A stretch of DNA of 64,000 nt from Bacteroidia bacterium (GTDB taxonomy: Bacteria > Bacteroidota > Bacteroidia > Flavobacteriales > Flavobacteriaceae): NCBI GenBank assembly GCA_030425285.1, contig JAUIAY010000001.1, positions 1,226,963-1,290,962 of the forward strand, read 5' to 3'. Positions 43,663 through 51,635 of this stretch are shown here, piece after piece. The notes beneath the pieces were generated by a model that worked only from the letters and a program-made list of their open reading frames with translations, was not told where the DNA came from and did not search any database. The position numbers and the translations under genes were made by a program. Numbering within the stretch: the first letter of the stretch is position 1; each line of letters begins with the position of its first letter.

Positions 43663-44444
43663 GATTTCAATTTTTTTATAAATTCTGAAGTGCACTTTTG
43701 AGGGTTGTCATTTTTCATAAAATGTTCCCCTATTAAAAACCCTAGGAATCCATATTCTCGTAACTCAATCACTGATTCAACCGAACTTATACCACTTTCA
43801 GAAACTTTGGTAAAATCATCTGGGATTAAACTGCTTAAATGTTTACTGGTATCAATACTGACTTCAAAAGTTTTTAGGTTTCTATTGTTGACACCTATCA
43901 TATTTATTGAGGGTATCAATGATTTTTGAAGTTCATCTTCATTATGGATTTCCAAAAGCACCTCCAATTTGAGGCTTTGCGCTAATTCGGAAAATTGCTT
44001 GATTTTTTCTTTGGATAGGATGGCAGCTATGAGTAAAATGACATCTGCGCCATGAGCTTTTGCTTCTAAAATTTGATATTCTTCAATTATAAATTCTTTT
44101 CTCAATATTGGAAGGTTGCAACTGGCTCGAGCTAAAATTAAATCGTCTAGTGAACCACCAAAGTATTTAGAATCCGTAAGGACAGACATACCACAAGCTC
44201 CTGCTTTTTCATAACTTTTAGTGACCTCTGAAACAGACAGATTTTGGTTGATGATGGCTTTAGATGGCGAACGCCTTTTGTGTTCAGCAATGATTCCTGA
44301 TGAGCTTTGTTGTAATTTTTGGGTAATCGATAGCGTATTTCGGTTGAATAAAATAGAATTCTCTAATTGCGAAATAGGTATTAAGCTCTTGCGAAGCGCA
44401 ACTTCTGTTTTTTTATTGTTTGCTATTTGGGTTAAAATATCCAT
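43659..44444 (-). CDS. trpC: Indole-3-glycerol-phosphate synthase
   Basis: A 261-residue cytosolic enzyme closing the indole ring. GIIAEHKRRSPSKAII carries the catalytic Lys, ILRKEFIIEEYQILEAKAHG the second, and GVNNRNLKTFEV the substrate site. KVSESGI holds the phosphate site. It is monofunctional, with trpF separate. It overlaps trpF by 4 bp and abuts trpD. Confidence 0.97.
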   Translation of the reverse strand: MDILTQIANNKKTEVALRKSLIPISQLENSILFNRNTLSITQKLQQSSSGIIAEHKRRSPSKAIINQNLSVSEVTKSYEKAGACGMSVLTDSKYFGGSLDDLILARASCNLPILRKEFIIEEYQILEAKAHGADVILLIAAILSKEKIKQFSELAQSLKLEVLLEIHNEDELQKSLIPSINMIGVNNRNLKTFEVSIDTSKHLSSLIPDDFTKVSESGISSVESVIELREYGFLGFLIGEHFMKNDNPQKCTSEFIKKLKS

Positions 44445-45440
44445 TTAGTTCTTGCTTAAATCGATTAAGGTTTTAAAACTTTTAAGTGCTTTACCAGACT
44501 TTAAAGACTCTATAGCCTTTTCAAAACCAGTTTTAGGGTCTGTATTTTCAACCGTTGCAATGGCTAAACCTGCATTGGCGCAAACTACATTGTTTTGGGC
44601 ATCAGTGCCTTGTCCTTTTAAAATATGCATGAAAATTTTAGCTGAAGAAGCTATAGAGTTTCCACCATGGATTTCATTTTGCTTAAGAGGTTCTACACCA
44701 AAATCATACGCTTGTAGCATTCTTTCTTGGGTATTTTGAACCACTTTTGTTGGACTTGTTAATGATATTTCGTCATAACCATCCAAGGCATGAACAATTG
44801 TAAAGTTGGTATCTGTTGTTTGGTACAGATAAGCGTACAATCGTAATAACTCCAAACTAAACACACCAACCATTTGATTTTTTGGAGATGCAGGATTTAC
44901 CATAGGACCAAGCATATTAAAAAACGTTTTGACGCCTAAATCTTTTCTAATGGGAGCAACCTCTTTCATAGCAGGATGAAATAATGGAGCATGAAGTACA
45001 CAAATGTTGGCTTTATCGAGACACTGTTTTAGAAAACCTGTTTTATTCGAAAACTTCACACCAAGATATTCCATAACATTCGATGAGCCACAAGTTGATG
45101 ATACGCCATAGTTACCATGCTTGGTAACCTGAATACCTGCGCCTGCTGTTACAAATGAAGCCAAAGTTGAAATGTTGAACGTATCCTTGCCATCACCACC
45201 TGTTCCGCAAAGGTCTATCGTGTTATAGCCTTTTAGATTTACTGGTACACAAAGCTCTAAAAGTGCATCGCGAAACCCTTTCAGTTCTTCAATAGTGATG
45301 GAGCGCATCATGTAAACCGTCAGAAAAGAAGCTACTAGGCTTGGATTATATTCCCCTCTGGAAATAGCAATAAGAACTTTTTTTGCTTCTTCGGTTGAGA
45401 TGCTTTCATGATTAATTAATCTATTTAAAATCTTTTTCAT
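44445..45440 (-). CDS. trpD: Anthranilate phosphoribosyltransferase
   Basis: A 331-residue cytosolic enzyme that adds PRPP to anthranilate. DLCGTGGDGKDTFNISTLAS is the PRPP-binding loop, KHGNYGVSSTCGSSNVMEYLG contacts substrate, and VHALDGYDEISLTSPT is the metal-binding DE region. The length is normal. It lies between trpG (1-bp gap) and trpC. Confidence 0.97.
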   Translation of the reverse strand: MKKILNRLINHESISTEEAKKVLIAISRGEYNPSLVASFLTVYMMRSITIEELKGFRDALLELCVPVNLKGYNTIDLCGTGGDGKDTFNISTLASFVTAGAGIQVTKHGNYGVSSTCGSSNVMEYLGVKFSNKTGFLKQCLDKANICVLHAPLFHPAMKEVAPIRKDLGVKTFFNMLGPMVNPASPKNQMVGVFSLELLRLYAYLYQTTDTNFTIVHALDGYDEISLTSPTKVVQNTQERMLQAYDFGVEPLKQNEIHGGNSIASSAKIFMHILKGQGTDAQNNVVCANAGLAIATVENTDPKTGFEKAIESLKSGKALKSFKTLIDLSKN

Positions 45441-45441
45441 A

Positions 45442-46008
45442 TTAATTATTTACCCAATTCTTCAAAATTTGTTTGCCTTGAGGCGTCAGTACAGATTCTG
45501 GATGAAATTGTACAGCCCTTACATCGTAAGTCTTGTGTTTTAAAGACATTATTTGATTTTGTTCATCACAGGAGGTTGCTGTAAGACATTCAGGTAGTTT
45601 TGGATTGACAACCCATGAATGATATCGTCCAACATCTAAAGTTTTGTCCAATCCTTCAAATAGATAGTCTCCTTCATCTGTGATTGTAATGGTTGTAGCT
45701 ACACCATGAAAAACGGTATCTAGATTTATGAGATAACCACCAAAGACTTCAGCTATCGCCTGTTGCCCCAAACAAACACCCAATATGCTTTTTGTTGCAG
45801 CATATTCTTTTATCAAAGGTTTAAGTAAACCAGCTTCATCAGGTATTCCTGGACCTGGTGATAGTAATATTTTGTCAAATCGTTCAACATCTTTTAAGTT
45901 GAATTGATCGTTTCTAACTACTGTGACTTCACAATCTAAATCCTCTAAATAATGAACAAGATTAAAGGTGAAACTGTCGTAATTATCAATGACTAGAATT
46001 CTTTTCAT
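45442..46008 (-). CDS. trpG: Anthranilate synthase glutaminase component
   Basis: A 188-residue class I glutamine amidotransferase that feeds ammonia to TrpE. The nucleophile Cys is in ILGVCLGQQAIAE, the oxyanion loop is LLSPGPGIPDEAG, and the His-Glu pair lies in AVQFHPESVLTPQG. I chose the ATG at 46008 (MKRILVIDNYDSFTFNLVHY). The upstream in-frame part overlaps trpE. The start is 4 bp after the trpE stop. Confidence 0.96.
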   Translation of the reverse strand: MKRILVIDNYDSFTFNLVHYLEDLDCEVTVVRNDQFNLKDVERFDKILLSPGPGIPDEAGLLKPLIKEYAATKSILGVCLGQQAIAEVFGGYLINLDTVFHGVATTITITDEGDYLFEGLDKTLDVGRYHSWVVNPKLPECLTATSCDEQNQIMSLKHKTYDVRAVQFHPESVLTPQGKQILKNWVNN

Positions 46009-46012
46009 GATT

Positions 46013-47416
46013 TTAAATTGTTTTAGCAATTTCAATAGCTTTTGTTAGTGCACCTAATTTATTATAAACCTCTTGAAGTTCATTCTCGGGGTTTGATTTT
46101 GAAACAAGCCCAGCTCCTGCTTGCCAATGAAGCTGATGGTCTTTGCTTAAAAATGTACGGATCATTATAGCGTGATTAAAATTACCATTAAAGTCCATAA
46201 ACCCAATGGCACCTCCATAAAACCCGCGATTGGTTTTTTCATATTTATCAATTAATTGCATGGCTCTATGTTTTGGGGCGCCGCTTAATGTTCCAGCAGG
46301 GAAGGTATCAGCCACAACTTGAAAAGTTGAGGTTTTTGGTTTTTTATTAGCAGTTACTTTACTGACTAAATGAATAACGTGTGAGAAAAATTGAACCTCG
46401 CGATAGGTTTCAACCTGAACTTGTGTTCCGTGGCGGCTTAAATCGTTTCTCGCCAAGTCAACCAACATCACATGCTCGGCATTTTCTTTGTCATCATTAA
46501 CCAATTGTTTAGCCAGTTCGGTGTCTTTTTCATCGTTTCCCGATCTTTTGAAAGTACCTGCAATAGGATGGATTTCAGCTTTATTGTTATTCACAATAAG
46601 TTGAGCTTCTGGCGAACTACCAAATATCTTAAAGTTTCCATAGTCAAAATAAAACAAGTACGGAGAAGGATTAATACTTCTTAAAGCCCTATAGACATTA
46701 AAATCATCGCCTTTGAATTTTTGAGAGAATTTTTTTGAAAGAACCAATTGGAAAACATCGCCTCTTGCACAATGTTTTTTGGCTAACTCTACTTGTTCTT
46801 TATATTCTGAATCTGTTAAATTGGAGGATGTTTTTCCGTTAGTTGAAAAATTAAAAGCGGTAAAGTTTTTTGCTTTTATAAGTTGTAGAATCTCATCAAT
46901 ATTATTTTCTGCGTTAAAACAATGTGCAAAAACATAAGCTTCGTTCTTAAAATGATTGATGGCGATGATGTTTTGATATACTGCGTAATAGATGTCTGGA
47001 ATATCTAGTTTGTTATCCTTGTCGGTTATTTCTATGTCTTCAAAGTGCTTAACCGAGTCATAGTTCATATAACCAAAAATGCCATTATTAATAAACTTAA
47101 AATCATTTTTAGTTTTGGTTTTAAACCGCTTTGTAAACCCATGTATTTTGTTTGTAATGTTTGTTTTGGAGGTTATTTTGGTATTTAGGGCGCTGCCATC
47201 AGGAAACGTCTGTTTGATGAGACCATCCTTTACTTCTATTGAAGCAATAGGGTTACAGCATATATAGGAGAAACTATTATCGTTAGTGTGATAATCGCTA
47301 CTTTCCAACAAGATACTATTCGGGTATTTGTCCCGCAGTTTTAGGTAGATACTCACTGGTGTAATGGTATCGGACAGTATTTTTTTGTAATGTGTGTAAA
47401 GACTAAAAAGTTTCAT
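46013..47416 (-). CDS. trpE: Anthranilate synthase component I
   Basis: A 467-residue chorismate-using enzyme, first committed step of tryptophan synthesis. The feedback-inhibition motif LLES is at 36-39. FQLVLSKKFSQKF, FGSSPEAQL, PIAGTFKRSG and FPAGTLSGAPKHRAMQLID form the chorismate site. It is the first structural gene of the operon and directly follows the attenuator terminator, its ATG lying 13 bp from the stem. Confidence 0.97.
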   Translation of the reverse strand: MKLFSLYTHYKKILSDTITPVSIYLKLRDKYPNSILLESSDYHTNDNSFSYICCNPIASIEVKDGLIKQTFPDGSALNTKITSKTNITNKIHGFTKRFKTKTKNDFKFINNGIFGYMNYDSVKHFEDIEITDKDNKLDIPDIYYAVYQNIIAINHFKNEAYVFAHCFNAENNIDEILQLIKAKNFTAFNFSTNGKTSSNLTDSEYKEQVELAKKHCARGDVFQLVLSKKFSQKFKGDDFNVYRALRSINPSPYLFYFDYGNFKIFGSSPEAQLIVNNNKAEIHPIAGTFKRSGNDEKDTELAKQLVNDDKENAEHVMLVDLARNDLSRHGTQVQVETYREVQFFSHVIHLVSKVTANKKPKTSTFQVVADTFPAGTLSGAPKHRAMQLIDKYEKTNRGFYGGAIGFMDFNGNFNHAIMIRTFLSKDHQLHWQAGAGLVSKSNPENELQEVYNKLGALTKAIEIAKTI

Positions 47417-47429
47417 GTTTATAAATTAA

Positions 47430-47459
47430 AAAAGGCTTGTCGTGAATGACAAGCCTTTT
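47430..47459 (-). terminator. trp attenuator terminator
   Basis: On the minus strand AAAAGGCTTGTC, a 6-nt loop ATTCAC and GACAAGCCTTTT form a perfect 12-bp stem, then a T run, immediately before trpE. The eight bases ATTCACGA (47447-47440) can instead pair with TCGTGAAT (47500-47493), which overlaps the leader-peptide stop codon. Confidence 0.88.
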
Positions 47460-47494
47460 GAGATATTTTGTTTAAATATACGAATAGCGTTAAT

Positions 47495-47551
47495 TCACGA
47501 AATGAGATTTCGAAATTTCCACCACCATGTATTATTTAAGATTGTTTTCAT
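47495..47551 (-). CDS. trpL: trp operon leader peptide
   Basis: An 18-residue ORF, MKTILNNTWWWKFRNLIS, with three consecutive Trp codons, placed between the promoter and the terminator hairpin of the trp operon. A ribosome stalled at the Trp codons (47527-47519) would leave TCGTGAAT at 47500-47493 free to open the terminator. One that reaches the stop (47497-47495) would cover it. The peptide itself has no expected function. A small hairpin CGAAAT-CTC-ATTTCG in the same leader may be the alternative 1:2 pairing. Too short for ordinary gene callers. Confidence 0.85.
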   Translation of the reverse strand: MKTILNNTWWWKFRNLIS

Positions 47552-47560
47552 TGTTGGGTT

Positions 47561-47590
47561 CAAATATAGAATGAATTTACAAGTTTCCAA
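47561..47590 (-). promoter_or_regulatory. Promoter of the trp operon
   Basis: On the minus strand TTG (47590-47588), 19 nt, TATATTTG (47568-47561), a full match to the Bacteroidota pattern. The trpL ATG starts nine bases further on, so the leader peptide is translated from an almost leaderless transcript. Confidence 0.75.
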
Positions 47591-47597
47591 AATAATT

Positions 47598-47627
47598 AAA
47601 AAAAAACTACCATACAAAGATGGTAGT
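47598..47627 (-). terminator. Terminator of the MarR-family gene
   Basis: ACTACCAT (47606-47613) and ATGGTAGT (47620-47627) form an 8-bp stem; on the minus strand a run of nine T follows. It insulates the trp promoter from the regulator gene upstream. Confidence 0.85.
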
Positions 47628-47656
47628 TCTTCTAGTTACTAGATATGTAAAGAGAA

Positions 47657-48118
47657 TTAGTTAGCTATTAATCGAATCTTTTCCAGTAACTTGTTTAATT
47701 CTCGGGATTCTACTTTGGTTAGTTGGCTTGTTAATTTTTTTTCAATATTATCAATCAAAACGTCTAATGTTTTTAAAACGTCAAGGCCTTCATTTGTAAT
47801 GTTAATATTTATTTTTCGCTTGTTATCAGCATTTACTTCTTTAGTCACATAACCTTTGGTAATTAATTTGTCTATCAAGCGGGTTGTGTTGCTATTTTTG
47901 GTAATCATCCGTTTCTGAACGTTTGCTAATGTTGAAGCAACACCTTTTTGACCTCTTAATATTCTCAAAACATTAAATTGTTCAAGTGAGACATCATGCG
48001 ATTTAAGAACGTCATTTAATTCATAATTGACAAAACAGGCCGTGTAAATTAAATTAACTACAGTTTTTTTTGAATCGGGTAACGATTTACTTGTTTTAAG
48101 AATATCTTCAATTCTCAT
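47657..48118 (-). CDS. MarR-family transcriptional regulator
   Basis: A 153-residue cytosolic winged-helix repressor. SLEQFNVLRILRGQKGV, MITKNSNTTRLIDKLITKGY (the recognition helix) and the wing NADNKRKININITNEG are classical MarR. I chose the ATG at 48118 (MRIEDILKT), because the earlier in-frame starts run through the promoter and operator. It is divergent from the TlpA gene and probably controls itself and perhaps the redox genes. The ligand could be an oxidant or thiol-reactive compound; this is inference. Confidence 0.92.
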   Translation of the reverse strand: MRIEDILKTSKSLPDSKKTVVNLIYTACFVNYELNDVLKSHDVSLEQFNVLRILRGQKGVASTLANVQKRMITKNSNTTRLIDKLITKGYVTKEVNADNKRKININITNEGLDVLKTLDVLIDNIEKKLTSQLTKVESRELNKLLEKIRLIAN

Positions 48119-48126
48119 GACAACTG

Positions 48127-48143
48127 TTGTATATACAAATGTA
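48127..48143 (-). promoter_or_regulatory. MarR operator overlapping the marR -7 element
   Basis: TTGTATATACAA (48127-48138) is a perfect 12-bp palindrome. On the minus strand TACATTTG (48143-48136) is a TAnnTTTG -7 element for the regulator gene, and the palindrome overlaps it by three bases. This suits autorepression. Confidence 0.65.
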
Positions 48144-48226
48144 AAAAAATAATTATATAAATGACTTAAAATTAAATATTTGTTAAACATTATTAGGTTT
48201 CAATAGTTATATCTAATTTTAAACTT

Positions 48227-48766
48227 ATGAAGTATATTATTTTGTTTTTTGGGATTTGTTTATTCAGTTGTAATCAAGATAAGAAAGTAGTTGCGACCGA
48301 AACAAATAGTACTATTGTTGAAGAATCAACACAGAAAGAAACAGCTATTTCCCTAGAAATCCATGATTTTAATGGTATTGAAAAATATCTTAATTTTAAA
48401 GATGATAAAACCTATGTAGTCAATTTTTGGGCGACATGGTGTGCGCCCTGTGTTAAGGAATTACCATACTTTGAGAAATTAGGGGAGGTTTACAAGTCCG
48501 AAAATGTCGAAGTTATTTTGATTAGTCTTGATTTCCCTAAACATTACGATTCAAAATTGAAACCTTTTATTATAGATAAAAATCTGCAGTCTAAAGTGGT
48601 TGTCTTGAATGACGTAGATAGCAATACTTGGATTCCTAAAGTTGACGAAAATTGGTCAGGAGCCATTCCGGCTACATTGATATACAACAATGGTAAAAGG
48701 CAGTTTTACGAACAGTCTTTTAACTACGAAGAATTAGAAACCGAACTTAAACACTTTTTAAATTAA
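48227..48766 (+). CDS. TlpA-like thioredoxin lipoprotein
   Basis: A 179-residue predicted lipoprotein (ILFFGICLFSC, Cys about 15) with one thioredoxin domain. The active site WATWCAPCVKEL is intact and a cis-Pro segment (GAIPATLIYNNGKR) is present. The likely role is periplasmic disulfide reduction. It starts a four-gene run of thiol/sulfur proteins, divergent from the MarR gene. Confidence 0.9.
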   Translation: MKYIILFFGICLFSCNQDKKVVATETNSTIVEESTQKETAISLEIHDFNGIEKYLNFKDDKTYVVNFWATWCAPCVKELPYFEKLGEVYKSENVEVILISLDFPKHYDSKLKPFIIDKNLQSKVVVLNDVDSNTWIPKVDENWSGAIPATLIYNNGKRQFYEQSFNYEELETELKHFLN

Positions 48767-48771
48767 TTATT

Positions 48772-49383
48772 ATGAAAACATTAAAAACAGTATTCGCCCT
48801 TTTGCTTGTTGCGACACTTTTTTCCTTTACGGTAAAAAATGATAGTGGTGGTTATGAAATTGGTGATATCGCTACCGATTTTAGTCTAGAAAACATTGAC
48901 GGCAAAATGGTATCCTTATCCGATTTTAAAACAGCTAAAGGCTTTATAGTTGTATTCACTTGTAACACCTGCCCTTATGCAGTGGCTTACGAAGACCGTA
49001 TCGAAGCACTTAACAAAAAGTATGCTGACAAAGGTTATCCGGTTATTGCCATTATGCCTAATAACACCGATGTAAAGCCAGGTGACAATATGGAAGCTAT
49101 GCAAGCTAGAGCAAAAGCCAAAGGATTCACGTTTCCATATTTAATGGATAAGGGACAGAAAGTCTATCCACAGTATGGAGCTACAAAAACACCACATGTG
49201 TTTGTCCTTCAGAAAACCAAAAAAGGTAACGAAGTGAAATACATAGGTGCTATTGATGATAATTATCAAGATGCCAGTGCCGTAAACCAAAAGTATGTTG
49301 AAAACGCTGTTGATGCGTTATTGGGAGGAAAAGAAATTACAGAAACCAAGACCCGAGCCATAGGTTGTTCGATAAAGGTTTAA
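48772..49383 (+). CDS. Exported thioredoxin-fold redoxin
   Basis: A 203-residue protein with a signal peptide (MKTLKTVFALLLVATLFSFT) and an AhpC/TSA-like domain: IATDFSLENIDGKMVSLSDF, then FTCNTCPYAVAYEDR with a CxxC, TPHVFVLQKTKKGNE as the cis-Pro strand. It matches the thioredoxin-family proteins of Bacteroidota of unknown substrate. It is 5 bp after the TlpA gene, so cotranscribed, and ends at a strong terminator. Confidence 0.88.
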   Translation: MKTLKTVFALLLVATLFSFTVKNDSGGYEIGDIATDFSLENIDGKMVSLSDFKTAKGFIVVFTCNTCPYAVAYEDRIEALNKKYADKGYPVIAIMPNNTDVKPGDNMEAMQARAKAKGFTFPYLMDKGQKVYPQYGATKTPHVFVLQKTKKGNEVKYIGAIDDNYQDASAVNQKYVENAVDALLGGKEITETKTRAIGCSIKV

Positions 49384-49394
49384 AAAAATAAAAG

Positions 49395-49425
49395 AATCCG
49401 AAGCGTAACACTTCGGATTTTTTTT
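49395..49425 (+). terminator. Intrinsic terminator after the redoxin gene
   Basis: AATCCGAAG (49395-49403) pairs with CTTCGGATT (49411-49419) and is followed by a T run. Confidence 0.92.
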
Positions 49426-49447
49426 CGTCTGTTTATTAAAGAAATCT

Positions 49448-49455
49448 TAATTTTG
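49448..49455 (+). promoter_or_regulatory. -7 element before the rhodanese genes
   Basis: TAATTTTG matches TAnnTTTG, 20 bp before the ATG at 49476 and beyond the preceding terminator. No clear TTG was found upstream. Confidence 0.4.
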
Positions 49456-49475
49456 TTAGAAACTAAATAAAGATT

Positions 49476-49790
49476 ATGGCAGATTTGACCCAAACCGAAT
49501 GGCGCGAAAAGTTGGAAAACGATTCCGATGCTGCAATTATTGATGTTCGTACCGAACAGGAAATCGAGGAAGGTTATATTCCTAATGCACTACATATAGA
49601 TATTTATCAAGGTCAGGAATTCTTGAATAAGATTCAAGAGCTTGATAAAAGCAAAAACTATTATATTTATTGTAAATCGGGAGGAAGAAGTGCACAAGCC
49701 TGTGCGATTATGAATCAGCTAGGGTTTGACAATGCCTATAATCTTTTAGGTGGTTTTTCAGAATGGCAAGGAGCGGTAACCCAAAATTAA
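49476..49790 (+). CDS. Cytosolic rhodanese-like protein
   Basis: A 104-residue single-domain rhodanese. The active-site loop is YCKSGGRSAQ with the sulfur-carrying Cys at 66. IIDVRTEQEIEEGYIPNALH is the usual N-terminal motif and LLGGFSEWQG the end. It has no signal peptide. It moves a sulfane sulfur to a cytosolic acceptor. A second rhodanese, exported, follows after 7 bp. Confidence 0.93.
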   Translation: MADLTQTEWREKLENDSDAAIIDVRTEQEIEEGYIPNALHIDIYQGQEFLNKIQELDKSKNYYIYCKSGGRSAQACAIMNQLGFDNAYNLLGGFSEWQGAVTQN

Positions 49791-49797
49791 TATAGAG

Positions 49798-50199
49798 ATG
49801 AAAACACGTATTTTATTATTTGCATTGCTGATGTTCATTGGTGTTAGTAGTTGTAAAAAAGAAGCTAATAAAGGTGAAGTGAAAGTGGTTTCGGTTGAAG
49901 AGATGCAATCGTTATTGGATATTGAAGATATTCAATTGGTAGATGTTAGAACTCCAGGAGAGTATCAGGAAGGTTATATTGAAAATTTCCAGAATATCGA
50001 TTTTTTATCGCCAACCTTCGATGAGGATATTGCCAAGTTAGATAAAAATAAACCAGTTATTTTATACTGTAAGTCTGGAGGACGAAGTGCCAGTTGCGCA
50101 AAAAAAATGGTGGATGCTGGATTTGTGAAAGTTTATGATTTGGAAGGCGGTATTTCCAAATGGCAACATGAAGGTATGGAGGTGAAAGTGTTACAGTAA
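49798..50199 (+). CDS. Rhodanese-like lipoprotein
   Basis: A 133-residue predicted lipoprotein (MKTRILLFALLMFIGVSSC, lipidated Cys 19). The rhodanese domain holds LVDVRTPGEYQEGYIENFQN and the active loop YCKSGGRSAS with Cys 91. It is the periplasmic companion of the cytosolic rhodanese upstream, suggesting sulfur handling on both sides of the membrane. Substrate not known. Confidence 0.93.
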   Translation: MKTRILLFALLMFIGVSSCKKEANKGEVKVVSVEEMQSLLDIEDIQLVDVRTPGEYQEGYIENFQNIDFLSPTFDEDIAKLDKNKPVILYCKSGGRSASCAKKMVDAGFVKVYDLEGGISKWQHEGMEVKVLQ

Positions 50200-50215
50200 A
50201 AAATTCACTTTTTAG

Positions 50216-51073
50216 TTGAAAAATCTATTTCTCATAACATTCTTCCCGCTATTTTGTTTATCCCAAGAACTTAAGGAAAATGATTTGTTTTTTAAAAATG
50301 AAGATGGGTTGATTTTTATTTCAGATATGTTCTATGAGGAATTAAACTCTGGTAATATTGATCTAAAGGATTATGATTATTTATATCCAAAAGCTATAGA
50401 AGATCACGAAGCCTATTTAAAAAGTAATTCAGGAAACCATGTTGATATTGCAAAATCTTATTCTGAATTAATTGAATTTTATAGGTTTTTAGACAATGAC
50501 GCAAAAATTATTGACTTATCATTTAAGTACTATAATTTTTTGAAAACCTATGATAGAGTTGCACTTAAAGAGAATGGAATTCAATTAATTTTAACAATAG
50601 TGAATTATCATAATGAAAAAGGAGATTTTAAACAGTCTTTATTGCTATTAAATGAAAATGATTGGATTCTAAAACGCAAGAATAAATTTAGATGTTTTAA
50701 TGGGACACTGATTTATTCATATGCAGTTGGAACGATGTACTTCTCTACCTATAGGGGTTTAAATAAAAATGATGAGGCTTTGAAGTATGGCTTTAAGTAT
50801 TTGATGAATAATGACCATTTTTCACCAAAAATTGTTGAAGTTTTAACTACTAAATACAATAAAGAAGAACTCGATTTAGCTTTCAAGCAACTTGAAAATA
50901 ATTTTTTTATCGGAGAACAAAACATGGATTCTTATTTTAAATTTTTAGATTTTTCTATTCCGACAAATGCTATTTCTGGTGTTTATTACAGTGAAGATGT
51001 TCAGAAGCCTGTTTTTCAACAATTGCAGGGAATCAGATTTTATAAGTATTTATCTGAATATTTAGAAAATTAA
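50216..51073 (+). CDS. Exported helical-repeat protein, unknown
   Basis: A 285-residue protein that appears to start at a TTG (50216), reading MKNLFLITFFPLFCLSQ, a good signal peptide. The mature part is helical, with TPR-like pairs (DIAKSYSELIEFYRFLDNDA, GDFKQSLLLLNENDWILK). No catalytic motif. It lies 16 bp after the rhodanese gene. The start is less certain because TTG is rare. Confidence 0.6.
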   Translation: MKNLFLITFFPLFCLSQELKENDLFFKNEDGLIFISDMFYEELNSGNIDLKDYDYLYPKAIEDHEAYLKSNSGNHVDIAKSYSELIEFYRFLDNDAKIIDLSFKYYNFLKTYDRVALKENGIQLILTIVNYHNEKGDFKQSLLLLNENDWILKRKNKFRCFNGTLIYSYAVGTMYFSTYRGLNKNDEALKYGFKYLMNNDHFSPKIVEVLTTKYNKEELDLAFKQLENNFFIGEQNMDSYFKFLDFSIPTNAISGVYYSEDVQKPVFQQLQGIRFYKYLSEYLEN

Positions 51074-51094
51074 GAGATTTATAGCGAAAGTAAA

Positions 51095-51131
51095 ATAAAA
51101 AAGCTCTCCTATGCACAAGGCTTCGGAGAGC
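51095..51131 (-). terminator. Terminator of tmRNA
   Basis: GCTCTCC (51103-51109) and GGAGAGC (51125-51131) pair; read on the minus strand a T run follows. It lies directly after the 3' end of ssrA. Confidence 0.85.
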
Positions 51132-51136
51132 GTAGG

Positions 51137-51529
51137 TGGAGTCGGAGAGAATCGAACTCTCGTCCAAACAAGTAACCAAAGGGCTTTCTACACGTTTATT
51201 CTGTTCTTGTTTTTTCGATTGCAAGCTGGTTACAGACAACCTACTTACAACTTATCTTCTTTAGTTTCAAACGCAAATCGAAGCGCTTCACGTTCTATAT
51301 TAACTTTTACGATGCCTCTAATCGAACGCCGTTAATCAAGGCTTTCAGGAGACATTTAGCTTGTACACCTTGTGTACCTAGGCAAATCTTACTATAAATT
51401 CAGATTAAGCAGCTAAAGCGTAGTTATTCTCGCCGTTTAAAAGTTTGACCTAGCCTTTAACGTGTTTCAAAGTCATTACACGACGTGCTTACCATTTCAT
51501 TAATCTTGCTGTCAAAACCAGTCGACCCC
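51137..51529 (-). ncRNA. ssrA: Transfer-messenger RNA (tmRNA)
   Basis: On the minus strand it begins GGGGTCGACTGGTTTTGACA and ends GAGTTCGATTCTCTCCGACT plus CCA-side bases, which form a tRNA-Ala-like acceptor stem (GGGGTCG with CGACTCC) and a T-loop (TTCGATTC). The internal tag ORF (51434-51405) reads GENNYALAA then TAA. It rescues stalled ribosomes and tags the peptide for proteolysis. After the discriminator A the DNA reads CCT, so the 3' CCA is not fully encoded and would be completed by CCA-adding enzyme. The 3' end chosen is the discriminator base. Confidence 0.96.
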
Positions 51530-51560
51530 AATTTTAATTATCTGAAACGATAATGGTCTG

Positions 51561-51594
51561 CAAAGTTATCAAAAAGTTTGTATAACCTTACCAA
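51561..51594 (-). promoter_or_regulatory. Promoter of tmRNA
   Basis: On the minus strand TTG (51594-51592), 23 nt, TAACTTTG (51568-51561), at the long limit of the usual spacing and about 30 bp before the mature 5' end, so a short 5' extension would be processed. Confidence 0.55.
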
Positions 51595-51635
51595 TACACG
51601 TATTTTCGTGCAATAATTATTCCAATTTACAATCT

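Noticed and set aside
51111-51335. Plus-strand ORF of 74 residues
   Set aside because: It lies antisense within tmRNA.
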